Positions 34,377 to 43,030 of a DNA stretch of 49,692 nt are shown here, piece after piece. This stretch comes from Lentisphaerota bacterium (lineage in GTDB: Bacteria; Verrucomicrobiota; Lentisphaeria; Victivallales; Victivallaceae): the NCBI GenBank assembly GCA_015061885.1, contig SUVS01000019.1, positions 1 through 49,692 on the forward strand, read 5' to 3'. A program made the position numbers and the translations under genes. The notes beneath the pieces were generated by a model that saw only the letters and a list, made by a program, of their open reading frames with translations, made no database searches and was not told where the DNA came from. Positions within the stretch are counted from its first letter, which is position 1. Each line of letters starts with the position of its first letter.

Positions 34377-36296
34377 ATGCCGGAAAAGTATGATCTTGAA
34401 AATATCTGCCGCTTTGTACGGCAAAGTAACCTTTTCGGACAGGCGGCTCAAGTGATGGGCGATTTTGTGCTTCGCAACACCCAATCGGATTCTCCGGAAC
34501 TCTATCTGGCAATGGTTTTAGCGGTACAGTGTTCGGTGGATAAGCATGTTTGCTGCAAATTGCCTGAATATGCCGGTAAAACTCTCGTTTCGGTAACTGA
34601 TCCTGACGATAAACTCACCCTGCCGGAGCTGAACAGTTTTCTGCTGGCACTGCACCCGGAAAGAACCAACAGGGCAACTGCGTTTTTCAACTCCGGCGAT
34701 AAAGAAAAAAGTTCCGCCCTGCTGATAATAGATGAAGAAGCCTGTTGTTATCTTCAAAGGCAATGGAGCTTTGAGCAATCAATATTGAACAATCTGCTCG
34801 ACCGGGCAAATTCCTTCCGCGAAGTGCCGGAACTGCCGGCCGGGTATATCAATAACCTTATAGAGTTTTTTCCGACAGCAGAGGAACATCCGGAGGTTGA
34901 TTATCAGCAGCTGGCGGTAATGGCTGCCATGCGGCGTAAACTCCTGGTGCTTTCCGGCGGCCCCGGCACTGGCAAAACCACGGTTGCCGCCGCCATATTG
35001 GCAAGCATGCTTGAACAGAACAATGATTTGCGTATCCGCCTTGCGGCCCCCACGGCAAAAGCCGCGGTGCGTCTTTCGCAATCACTGCAAAGCAACATTG
35101 CCAAACTTGCGTCGGCAGAAAATATAAAGGAAAAACTCTTTTCGCTGGAAAGTTCCACCATCCACTCCCTGCTGGGTACCCGCTCCGACTCACGGGAATT
35201 TGTTTACAACAGCCAAAATTATCTTAACTGCGATGTATTGCTGATCGACGAGTGTTCCATGGTATCGCAAGACCTTATGGCACGGACGCTGGAAGCATTG
35301 TCGCCGGATGCCTCGCTGATCCTTGCCGGCGACCGTTATCAGCTTGCCAGCGTGGAAGCCGGAGCGGTGATGGCAGATATTTGCGATGGAGCAGATCCCA
35401 ATCATCTGGATGCCGATGCCGCCGCCATATTTTACCGGCAAACCACCTGGCAGGTTCCGACACCCGGAATTGATACGCTGAAAAAAAGCCCCCTCACCGG
35501 AGCGTTAGTGGAGCTTAAAGAAAATCACCGCTTTGCCAGAAGTGCAAAGATGCTGGGCGAAGTTGCAACACTTATCCGGAATTTGAACAGCAATTCGCAA
35601 GATGTATCGGCAGTGGCCAAATACATTGCCGACAGCAGTAAAGATGAATTTGAATTCAAAGATCTGGATGCCAAAGACCTGAAAGTATTTCTGACTCAAA
35701 AATTTTCCGAACCGCGGCTTGCCGGCGGCGAAACTTTTGCCGATCTGCCCCGTCTGGCGGCAAGCGGCAATGCCGATGACCGCAACCAAGCCTTTGAGTT
35801 GATGGACAAACTGAAAATACTCTGTCCGGCGTATGAGGGATTACGCGGGCTCAACAACCTTAATCTTTTGGCAATGAAGATCTTGAATCTTGACAATATG
35901 TACATACCCGGCAACATATTGCTGATAAAGCGAAACGATTACCGTATTGGTCTGGTCAATGGCGATATAGGTTTGGTCGGCAAAGATGCAAACGGTCATG
36001 TCAAGGTATTTTTTGCCGGAAAAGATCACGCCTACAATATCAGCGATCTGCCCGAACACGAAGCGGCATTTGCCATGACAGTGCATAAGTCGCAGGGGTC
36101 GGGATTCAGCGAAACAATTTTTATCATGCCCGAAAAAGCCACCGAACTGATGACCCGCGAAATGGTCTATACCGCCATGACCCGTGCCGAAAATAAACTT
36201 TGCTGTATCGGTTCGGTAGAGGTTTTTGCCGAAGCATTGGCAAAAGTGACCGTGCGGATGAGCAATCTTGCCAATAAACTTAAAAACTGCAAATAA
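34377..36296 (+). CDS. recD: Exodeoxyribonuclease V, alpha subunit
   Basis: 639 residues. SF1B helicase with Walker A GGPGTGKTT (194-202), LLIDECSMVSQDLM (Walker B), LAGDRYQLASVEAG, and the C-terminal FAMTVHKSQGSGFSETIFIMP with YTAMTRAENKL. The N-terminal RecB-interacting domain (about 1-150) is present, so this is RecD1 of a RecBCD complex, not the standalone RecD2. Shine-Dalgarno AAAGGAGAG. It ends the plus-strand run and converges on the U32 gene with 25 bp between stops. Confidence 0.96.
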   Translation: MPEKYDLENICRFVRQSNLFGQAAQVMGDFVLRNTQSDSPELYLAMVLAVQCSVDKHVCCKLPEYAGKTLVSVTDPDDKLTLPELNSFLLALHPERTNRATAFFNSGDKEKSSALLIIDEEACCYLQRQWSFEQSILNNLLDRANSFREVPELPAGYINNLIEFFPTAEEHPEVDYQQLAVMAAMRRKLLVLSGGPGTGKTTVAAAILASMLEQNNDLRIRLAAPTAKAAVRLSQSLQSNIAKLASAENIKEKLFSLESSTIHSLLGTRSDSREFVYNSQNYLNCDVLLIDECSMVSQDLMARTLEALSPDASLILAGDRYQLASVEAGAVMADICDGADPNHLDADAAAIFYRQTTWQVPTPGIDTLKKSPLTGALVELKENHRFARSAKMLGEVATLIRNLNSNSQDVSAVAKYIADSSKDEFEFKDLDAKDLKVFLTQKFSEPRLAGGETFADLPRLAASGNADDRNQAFELMDKLKILCPAYEGLRGLNNLNLLAMKILNLDNMYIPGNILLIKRNDYRIGLVNGDIGLVGKDANGHVKVFFAGKDHAYNISDLPEHEAAFAMTVHKSQGSGFSETIFIMPEKATELMTREMVYTAMTRAENKLCCIGSVEVFAEALAKVTVRMSNLANKLKNCK

Positions 36297-36321
36297 AAAC
36301 CCGACGGTCAATGCCGGAAAA

Positions 36322-38385
36322 TCAATACACTTCAGCTTCGGAAAACTTTTTTACGGCCGGAGTTTCGCCGTAAAGTTTGTAAAGTTTTTCTCCGGCATCG
36401 TAAACGACTTTGTAGGCTTGCTGGTGTTTATCCAGCAGTTTTGAAAATTTCAGCGGCACTCTGGTTGCCAGCAATTCGCAATCTTCCGGCAGTTCCAGCA
36501 TGGCAAGCGGACTTTTCCCGGCAAGGTTGTTCCGTTCCGCCTGCGGCAGTTCCACCCACGGCATGACCGCCGCAACTTGCAATAACTGCAAAAGTTTGAC
36601 CGCTTGCGAATTTGCCGCCGGTAAGGGATACACGGCATATATATTGATTTTTTCCAGAGCTTTGAGTTCATCTTTCAAAAGCATAATGCCGTGCAGATTG
36701 CCCACGGCAAAATCTTTTACGCCCTGCTGTGCGGCAGACCTTATGCGTTTACGCCAGAAAGCCAAATCATTTTCCGCAATGAATCCGGGTATATGCAAAG
36801 TGTTTTCCGGCAGTTCTGCGGTTGCTGATGCCGCTTCCTGCCTGCGGTATTCGCTTTGAAACCGCAACAGGGCTTTCTGACCGCTGTCGGGCTGTTTTTC
36901 CAATTGCCGGAGCCGGGGCAGCATGGCATTGAAGAATTCCCGCCGCAGATTTTTCAGTACGCTTTTGGGGATAAACCAGCTGCCGCTGATATTTACCGAC
37001 TGCACCTTGCCGCAATATTGCTCAAATTGGGTATTGAATACACTTTGCAAATCTTCAACTGTAACACCGCATTTTTGAGCCGGGGCAAAGTTTTCGCTGT
37101 GAAATTCAAACTCCGGCAGCTCTTTACAGCTTACATGCAACCCCTCCGCATCAAGTACGATCTCCAGCGGTATATGTTTCCTGCCTTCCGGCAGATTGGC
37201 GGCAAGGCGTTTGCAGTCATAGCCGTTTTCGCCGATCTTGTAAAGGTGATTTATACCGTCAAGATAAGGGAATTTGCCGGGAATAAAAACGGTGCTTCCA
37301 CCATTGGCGGCAGTTACTTTATGATTATCTTTGACGATTTCAGTAAGCTCAAACCCGGCCAGACTGGCGTTGTTGCGGTCAACTATCCGCAACTTGTCGC
37401 CCAGATGGATACGCTTGGTCAGCATAACAGTTATACCATTGGCGTTGACCGCTTTTATTGTTCCGCAATTACAGCCGAAAACCGCCTGCGGCTCGTCTTG
37501 AAGCCACTTGCCGAACCCCGGATAACCGCCAGTTGCCGCCGGACGGCTGATCGTGCGGCGGATCATATTGAATGATTCCGGAGATATTTCCGGCAGTTCA
37601 TCCAACGCTTTGCGGTAGGCTTTGACCACCGGCACTACATAATCAGGGCCGCGTAACCGGCCTTCGATCTTCAGCGAAGCTATATTGAGTTTTTCCAGCT
37701 CCGGCAACAACTCCATACACTGCATATCCATCGGCGAAAGTGCGGCTTTCAGCGGCGAATTAACATCAAAACGGTAATTTCTCCGGCAGAGCTGACGGCA
37801 CATGCCGCGGTTGCCCGAGGCATTTTCGGCGTAGTTGGAAAGCAGACACCGTCCGGAAAGACTTATACACAACGAGCCGTGAATAAAAACCTCCAGTTCC
37901 ATAGTCGTCGCGGCGGCGATCTTTTTCAATTCATCCAGCGTGATCTGCCGTTCAAGGATAACGCGTTTGACGCCCAGTTTCTCCAAAAGTTTTATCCCCG
38001 CAGAATTATGTATATTCATCTGGGTGGAGGCGTGTACCGTAAGTTGCGGGAAATACCGACGGATGATATAAAGTACGCCCAGATCCTGCACAATAACGGC
38101 ATCGGGCATCAGCTTGCTTATTTCGCTTAAAATCAACAGCAAATCGGGTAATTCGCTCTCTTTTATCAGGGTGTTGAGCGTTATATAGACCTTTTGACCG
38201 TTGCTGTGGGCAAATTCCAGCAATCGTGCCAGATCGCGGTATTGGAAATTTTCCGCCCGGCTGCGGGCATTGAATTTTCCCAATCCCAGATAGACGGCAT
38301 CGGCTCCGGCAACCAGGGCGGCAACGGCGGTTTCCAGATTACCGGCAGGGGCGAGTAATTCCATCCGGCGGTGTTTATTTTTCAC
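36322..38385 (-). CDS. U32-family peptidase-like protein (RlhA/YhbU type)
   Basis: 687 residues. The U32 core is plain: MELLAPAGNLETAVAAL, GADAVYLGLGKFNARS, then HGSLCISLSGRCLLSNY and GNRGMCRQLCRR with conserved Cys likely ligating an iron-sulphur cluster, plus LKIEGRLRGPDYV. A C-terminal extension of about 350 residues resembles DUF3656. E. coli RlhA, of this family, hydroxylates C2501 of 23S rRNA, so RNA hydroxylation is as likely as proteolysis. The start is the GTG at 38385 with GGGGGAG 5 nt upstream, overlapping the previous gene by 11 bp. Confidence 0.9.
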   Translation of the reverse strand: MKNKHRRMELLAPAGNLETAVAALVAGADAVYLGLGKFNARSRAENFQYRDLARLLEFAHSNGQKVYITLNTLIKESELPDLLLILSEISKLMPDAVIVQDLGVLYIIRRYFPQLTVHASTQMNIHNSAGIKLLEKLGVKRVILERQITLDELKKIAAATTMELEVFIHGSLCISLSGRCLLSNYAENASGNRGMCRQLCRRNYRFDVNSPLKAALSPMDMQCMELLPELEKLNIASLKIEGRLRGPDYVVPVVKAYRKALDELPEISPESFNMIRRTISRPAATGGYPGFGKWLQDEPQAVFGCNCGTIKAVNANGITVMLTKRIHLGDKLRIVDRNNASLAGFELTEIVKDNHKVTAANGGSTVFIPGKFPYLDGINHLYKIGENGYDCKRLAANLPEGRKHIPLEIVLDAEGLHVSCKELPEFEFHSENFAPAQKCGVTVEDLQSVFNTQFEQYCGKVQSVNISGSWFIPKSVLKNLRREFFNAMLPRLRQLEKQPDSGQKALLRFQSEYRRQEAASATAELPENTLHIPGFIAENDLAFWRKRIRSAAQQGVKDFAVGNLHGIMLLKDELKALEKINIYAVYPLPAANSQAVKLLQLLQVAAVMPWVELPQAERNNLAGKSPLAMLELPEDCELLATRVPLKFSKLLDKHQQAYKVVYDAGEKLYKLYGETPAVKKFSEAEVY

Positions 38386-39244
38386 TTTTTCTCCCCCATA
38401 TTATTGCGGCAATTATACCGGTAATAAAGTTGAGGATCAGCAACGCGACCGCATAGTTATAAGTGTTACGGCAGAAAAGCACTATCGAGCCGGTCAGAGC
38501 CGCCAAACCCAGCAATGAGGTCAGAAAACGCCCCCATTTAAGATCACGCAAAAAGCGTATCAGCAGATAAATAATGTTCACTCCCGGCAATATACCGATA
38601 ACTTTCGGCAGCTTTTTGACCGGAGCGTAAAAACTTAAAAATGTTGTAGCAATATATGCAAACAGCATCGCCCCCGCCGCTACATAAAGCAAACCCCGGT
38701 CTGCCGATGATTGCCAGCCTTTGATCCCCAATACCGCCGAACAGCAATACAACCCCGCAAGCAACAGCATAAATCCCTGCTGAAAAACCGTATAAAGCAA
38801 TATATAAAGCAAATAAATATTGCCCGCCAGAGGTATATACCCCAGCTTTGCCACTTTGCCGGTCAACGCGGCAAACAGCTCGCGTTCCACCGCTACATCC
38901 AGCATGTTCCCGGCGGCATTGTCTTGGACTTGGGGTGTTTCCGGAAAGAGCCGCTGCAGTGTTTCAAGCGTGTTTTGGCAACACTGCCGGAAACGCTGAA
39001 AATCTTCGGCACTCTGAATAAAATCCGCCTCATGAGCCGCACTGTTGCGAACTGCGGCAATAAAATGCAGTTGACGCTTGATTTCTTCAGGCAATCTGCC
39101 GGAGAGCAGTTCGGTCAGGGCATGTATGCCGGTAACTTCGGTATTGCCGCAAAGTTCGTGCAGGCGGCTCTCCACCTGACGGGCAGAGATGATTACTTCG
39201 CCGATCATAGCCGCACGCTGTTCGCCGGATATATTGTCAGTCAT
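38375..39244 (-). CDS. HEPN-like domain fused to a multi-helix membrane region, unknown function
   Basis: 289 residues. The N-terminal ~100 residues are helical, with R66-N-S-A-A-H71, the Rx4-6H (RNxxxH) motif of HEPN RNases. The C-terminal part (about 125-285) has six or so membrane helices in three hydrophobic blocks (ending GIIAAIIWGRKSEK). I know no named family with this arrangement. The ATG overlaps the radC stop (8 bp), and the 3' end overlaps the U32 start, so the three are co-translated. The catalytic motif is seen; RNase activity is inference, since HEPN folds can also be only structural. Confidence 0.7.
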   Translation of the reverse strand: MTDNISGEQRAAMIGEVIISARQVESRLHELCGNTEVTGIHALTELLSGRLPEEIKRQLHFIAAVRNSAAHEADFIQSAEDFQRFRQCCQNTLETLQRLFPETPQVQDNAAGNMLDVAVERELFAALTGKVAKLGYIPLAGNIYLLYILLYTVFQQGFMLLLAGLYCCSAVLGIKGWQSSADRGLLYVAAGAMLFAYIATTFLSFYAPVKKLPKVIGILPGVNIIYLLIRFLRDLKWGRFLTSLLGLAALTGSIVLFCRNTYNYAVALLILNFITGIIAAIIWGRKSEK

Positions 39245-39986
39245 AGAGGTCCTCTTCGAGTGAACGGTTTAAAAACATTCCATTATCTACAAAGCTGAAA
39301 CACTCCGAAGCGGTAACGATCAGATGATCCAGCAGTTCAATACCTATCGCTGCCAATATCTGACCGTATTTTTTAGTGGCGTTTATATCTTCCCGGGAGG
39401 GATTGCATACCCCCGACGGGTGATTATGCACCAACAGCATTTTGCTTGCTCCCATTGTCAACGCCAATTCTATAGTGTTGCGGGAGTAACTTAATACACT
39501 GTCAACAGTGCCTTCGGCAACTATCTGATAATGCACCAGATAATTGCGTGAGTTCAAAAGCACGACCATACAACATTCGTGCCGGTGGACGCCCAGTTTC
39601 ATTCGCACAAAATTACGCAGATCTTCGGTGGTTGCCAGCAGTTGGCGTTCCGCACACTTTTCGGACAGACAATACCGCATACATTCAAAGAATATCCGCA
39701 GTGAGGCGGCAGATGTTTCGCCGAGTCCGGGAAATTTTTCCAGTTCTCTCTGCCCCTGACTGATAACTCCCATTACAGTTGAGTAACGCTTGAGGAGCTG
39801 TTTTGCCAGCGGCTTGACATCTTTCCGCGGTAATGCCAGCATCAGCATTGCTTCCAATACTTCGTATTTGAGCATACCGGCAAAGCCGTTCATAATAAAA
39901 CGCTGACGCACGCGGCTGCGGTGCCCGGCATTGTCGCTGCTCTTGGATTTTATGGCTGTACGCGATTGTTCAGCTTTACCGGACAT
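39237..39986 (-). CDS. radC: RadC-family JAMM/MPN+ protein
   Basis: 249 residues. An N-terminal helix-hairpin-helix-like region (EKFPGLGETSAASLRIFF) precedes the JAMM metalloprotease-type domain with LVHNHPSGVCNPSREDINATK, the H-x-H-x(n)-D zinc signature, then GIELLDHLIV and SFVDNG. RadC's cellular role is unsettled despite its name. It lies 4 bp after the rRNA methyltransferase stop and overlaps the HEPN-like gene. Confidence 0.94.
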   Translation of the reverse strand: MSGKAEQSRTAIKSKSSDNAGHRSRVRQRFIMNGFAGMLKYEVLEAMLMLALPRKDVKPLAKQLLKRYSTVMGVISQGQRELEKFPGLGETSAASLRIFFECMRYCLSEKCAERQLLATTEDLRNFVRMKLGVHRHECCMVVLLNSRNYLVHYQIVAEGTVDSVLSYSRNTIELALTMGASKMLLVHNHPSGVCNPSREDINATKKYGQILAAIGIELLDHLIVTASECFSFVDNGMFLNRSLEEDLYD

Positions 39987-39990
39987 GATG

Positions 39991-41181
39991 CTATCTCTTT
40001 AACTGCACAAAGGTTTCAAAATGTACACTGCGTGGAAACATATCTATCATGCGGACAGCGGCAATCGAAAATCCTCCCCGCTGCAACCGTTCCAGATCCC
40101 GCACCAGCGTTGCCGGATGGCAGGATATGTAAATGAGTTTTTTCAGCGGACTCATTTGCAAAGTCCGGATCGCCCTGCCATCCATTCCGCCGCGGGGCGG
40201 GTCAAAGACCGCCACTGCATCGGCAGGAGCGTTTTTCAATATTTCCGGCAATATCACGGCGGCATCGCCGGTGTGGAAATCAAAGTTTCCGGCTCCGAAA
40301 TTCTTCCAGTTGAGTTTGGCGGTCGCTGCTGAAAGTTCATTTTCTTCCACTCCGACGATATAAGGCACTTTGGCTTCTGCCGCCGCACAGCCGAAAAGCC
40401 CGCTCCCGGCATACGCATCTATAAAATATCGGCACTTTTCAGCAGTCAACACATCTTTCACCAACTCCATAAGCACTTCCAAACCATGCTTGTTGACCTG
40501 AAAAAATCCATCCTGCGGCACATAAAAATCTTTACCGGAAACCGTTTCCCGCAACAGCGGAGCGTTTTTGCCCGGACTGTTGCGGAAAATCGTTACGCCA
40601 TCGGCACTTTCGCGGAAAGTAATGGTCATACGGTCATGCAATGAAGGTACAAACCCCGGGTCCTGCAATAAGGATGCTAATTTTTCGTTGATCGCACGGC
40701 TTGCCAGACGGCAGTGGCTCAAGGGATACATTTTGCCGTCAGGAAAAACATACCCCAGCTGGGCTTCGCCACCGGCTTTACGCATGGTCAAACGGATCTT
40801 ATTGCGGTAATATTCTTCCGGTGCTTCGTCAAGTTTACAGCCCTGCACCAGCTCTTTTTCCACGCCCAGCGGCTTCAGAAAATCCTGCAGCTGCCGCAGT
40901 TTGCTCTGCTGTTCAGCGGCGTGCGAGCAAAACGCATACGCACAGCCGGGGCAGCGGCCGGCACCGGAACAGAAATTTTCTATACGCTCTTCCGAACGGC
41001 GGGTGATTTCCACTGCTTCCGCCCGGGCGTAATCCTTGTTCACTTTAGTTATTCTGCCGACGAATTCCTCTCCGGCAAGCACTCCCGGCACAAACACCAC
41101 TTCACCGGCGACACGGGTTATGGCATCGCCGCCAAATACATTTTTTACAGCTTTTGCCCGGAAAAGTGTACCAATATTCAT
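39991..41181 (-). CDS. 23S rRNA/tRNA uracil-C5 methyltransferase (RlmD/TrmA family)
   Basis: 396 residues from the ATG at 41181, which has GGGAG 9 nt upstream; the GTG 15 bp earlier would overlap that site. An N-terminal TRAM-like domain comes first, then the iron-sulphur motif CSGAGRCPGC (C-x5-C-x2-C) plus a later Cys. Next is a Rossmann SAM domain with FIDAYAGSGLFG and VFDPPRGGMDGR, and YISCHPATLVRDL with the nucleophilic Cys. The family makes m5U in 23S rRNA or tRNA. Which position is modified cannot be told, so no symbol is given. Confidence 0.92.
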   Translation of the reverse strand: MNIGTLFRAKAVKNVFGGDAITRVAGEVVFVPGVLAGEEFVGRITKVNKDYARAEAVEITRRSEERIENFCSGAGRCPGCAYAFCSHAAEQQSKLRQLQDFLKPLGVEKELVQGCKLDEAPEEYYRNKIRLTMRKAGGEAQLGYVFPDGKMYPLSHCRLASRAINEKLASLLQDPGFVPSLHDRMTITFRESADGVTIFRNSPGKNAPLLRETVSGKDFYVPQDGFFQVNKHGLEVLMELVKDVLTAEKCRYFIDAYAGSGLFGCAAAEAKVPYIVGVEENELSAATAKLNWKNFGAGNFDFHTGDAAVILPEILKNAPADAVAVFDPPRGGMDGRAIRTLQMSPLKKLIYISCHPATLVRDLERLQRGGFSIAAVRMIDMFPRSVHFETFVQLKR

Positions 41182-41202
41182 CAATATTGCTCCCACAACT
41201 TT

Positions 41203-41613
41203 TTACAGCTGCGTATTCTTGCCATCCAACGCATCCCGGATGGCTTGTGCCACTGTTGCTATGCGGTGCGGCTTGGAAAGAAAACCGCACGCCCCCTGAC
41301 GCAGCAGATCCTGCACTTCATTTTCTGACACATATCCGCTGGAAAGCAGTATTTTTGCCTGCGGATCCAATTGCCTGATTTGATAAAAAGCCTGATGCCC
41401 GCCGCATTTGGGCATGATCATATCCAACAGCACCAAATCCACGCTTCCGGGATTTTCCTTATATATTTCCACGGCATCCAGACCGTTTTCCGCCAGCAGA
41501 ACCGAATAGCCCAGATCCTGCAATGCTTCGATCAGAAAATCCCAGATAGTTTCGTGGTCATCGACTATCAAAATTGTTTCATTGCCCCCCGGCAATTCAT
41601 TAAAATCACTCAT
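41203..41613 (-). CDS. Single-domain response regulator
   Basis: 136 residues, receiver domain only. The acidic pair D18-D19, phosphoacceptor D64 (LVLLDMIMP), a Ser at the switch position (LLSSG, about 91-92) and K114 (LSKPH) are all present, so it should be phosphorylatable. There is no output domain, and no histidine kinase lies in the window. Shine-Dalgarno GGAGGGG. It lies 17 bp after murC in the minus-strand run. Likely roles are phosphotransfer or protein-protein regulation; the partner is unknown. Confidence 0.93.
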   Translation of the reverse strand: MSDFNELPGGNETILIVDDHETIWDFLIEALQDLGYSVLLAENGLDAVEIYKENPGSVDLVLLDMIMPKCGGHQAFYQIRQLDPQAKILLSSGYVSENEVQDLLRQGACGFLSKPHRIATVAQAIRDALDGKNTQL

Positions 41614-41630
41614 ATAAAACCCCTCCTGTT

Positions 41631-42980
41631 TTATTCTTCACTTTTGCATTGAAAACACTTTGTCAGCCGGTCAATATCGCCAGCCCCGATCAAAGCGATC
41701 AATGTCTGTTCCGTTGCCGGACACTCTTTGAGCAATGTTTCTGCACTCCGTTCCGGAGCATCAAGACTCAAAAGCTCTGCCTTGCCCCCGGCGGCATTGA
41801 TTGCCGCAACCAGATCGGCACTTTCTCTGCCGTCGATCAGCAGTTGTTCCCACGCACAGAATACCGGCAGAACTTTAACGCTCAAAGTCTTATCGCTCAA
41901 GATGCGGACAAAGTCGTCAAAGTAACGCAAAAGCCGCCGGTAGCGGTGCGGCTGAAAGACCACCGTCAATTTGTGTGCCGGATAACGCAATCTGATCACT
42001 TCCAGCGAACAGGCAAGTTCGTGCGGGTGATGTGCGTAATCTTCCAGCACCGTTATGCAGTTATCCGGCGACACCATGATAACTGTCTGCCGACGCCGGA
42101 TGCCCGGATAACTTTTCAACGCTTCCGCCGCCATTACCGGATCAAAGCCCAGATATTCAGCTCCCGTCAGTGCCAGCACCGCATTAGTGCGTTCAAAACC
42201 CAGCATATTACCGGGAACCAGTGAATCCATATATTTAAATTTTTCTTCACTGACCGGTTCTGCATTGGGACAATTTGCAAATATCCGGCGGCAGTTTTCG
42301 GAGGCAAGGTAAAGCGTTTTACGGAAATTCGCACCAAAAATACGGAACTTCTGCTCCTGTTCGGCAACCGCCTCTTTGCTCCATGCGTGATCGCCGTCTA
42401 TATTCGTTACCAGTGCCAATTCGCCGGAAAGCAGTGCATGAGTGTTATCGCTTTCGTCGGCTTCTCCGACAAGTATATCGCCGCTGCCCAGACGGGCGTT
42501 GCGTTCGCTGCTGTTGTATCTGGCTCCGATAACCAGACCGGCATCATTGCCAAGTTTACGCAATATCCACCCCAGCATGGCGGAAGTCGAACTCTTGCCG
42601 TGCGAACCGGCAACCATGACCGTTCTTTTATAGCAGCGGCAAAGTTCACCCAGAAATTCCCCGCGGCCCCAGGTAATGATATTATCACGCAGTAATTTGA
42701 CCGCTTCGGGATTGTTCTGTTGAGCGGCAGAAGTCATGATTGCCGCCGCACAGCCGTCGGCGGGGATATTTTCTTCGCGGTGGCCCGCCGGGGCAATATT
42801 TACACCCATTCCGGCAAGGTAACGGCAGTTGCTGTTGTATTCCGCATCGCTGCCGCTGACTTTGAAACCGCCTTCGCAGAGGATCTCTGCCAATGCTGAC
42901 ATGCCGATCCCGCCAATGCCGATAAAATGTATTGTATATTCAGAAAGCGGTAATTTTTTCAGAAAATCTGCCACTTGCAT
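41631..42980 (-). CDS. murC: UDP-N-acetylmuramate-L-alanine ligase
   Basis: 449 residues from the ATG at 42980 (MQVADFLKKLPLSEYTIHF), preceded by AAAGG; an upstream extension of 18 residues is unlike MurC. The Rossmann loop FIGIGGIGMSALAEIL, the ATP loop VAGSHGKSSTSAM, and EADESD followed by NIDGDH define a Mur ligase that adds L-Ala to UDP-MurNAc in the cytoplasm. The C-terminal domain has YAHHPHEL and FQPHRYRR, typical of MurC. Confidence 0.96.
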   Translation of the reverse strand: MQVADFLKKLPLSEYTIHFIGIGGIGMSALAEILCEGGFKVSGSDAEYNSNCRYLAGMGVNIAPAGHREENIPADGCAAAIMTSAAQQNNPEAVKLLRDNIITWGRGEFLGELCRCYKRTVMVAGSHGKSSTSAMLGWILRKLGNDAGLVIGARYNSSERNARLGSGDILVGEADESDNTHALLSGELALVTNIDGDHAWSKEAVAEQEQKFRIFGANFRKTLYLASENCRRIFANCPNAEPVSEEKFKYMDSLVPGNMLGFERTNAVLALTGAEYLGFDPVMAAEALKSYPGIRRRQTVIMVSPDNCITVLEDYAHHPHELACSLEVIRLRYPAHKLTVVFQPHRYRRLLRYFDDFVRILSDKTLSVKVLPVFCAWEQLLIDGRESADLVAAINAAGGKAELLSLDAPERSAETLLKECPATEQTLIALIGAGDIDRLTKCFQCKSEE

Positions 42981-43030
42981 AAAGTGTAACCTTTCCGGTA
43001 TAAGATGTTTCAAGTCCAATATCGGTAATA

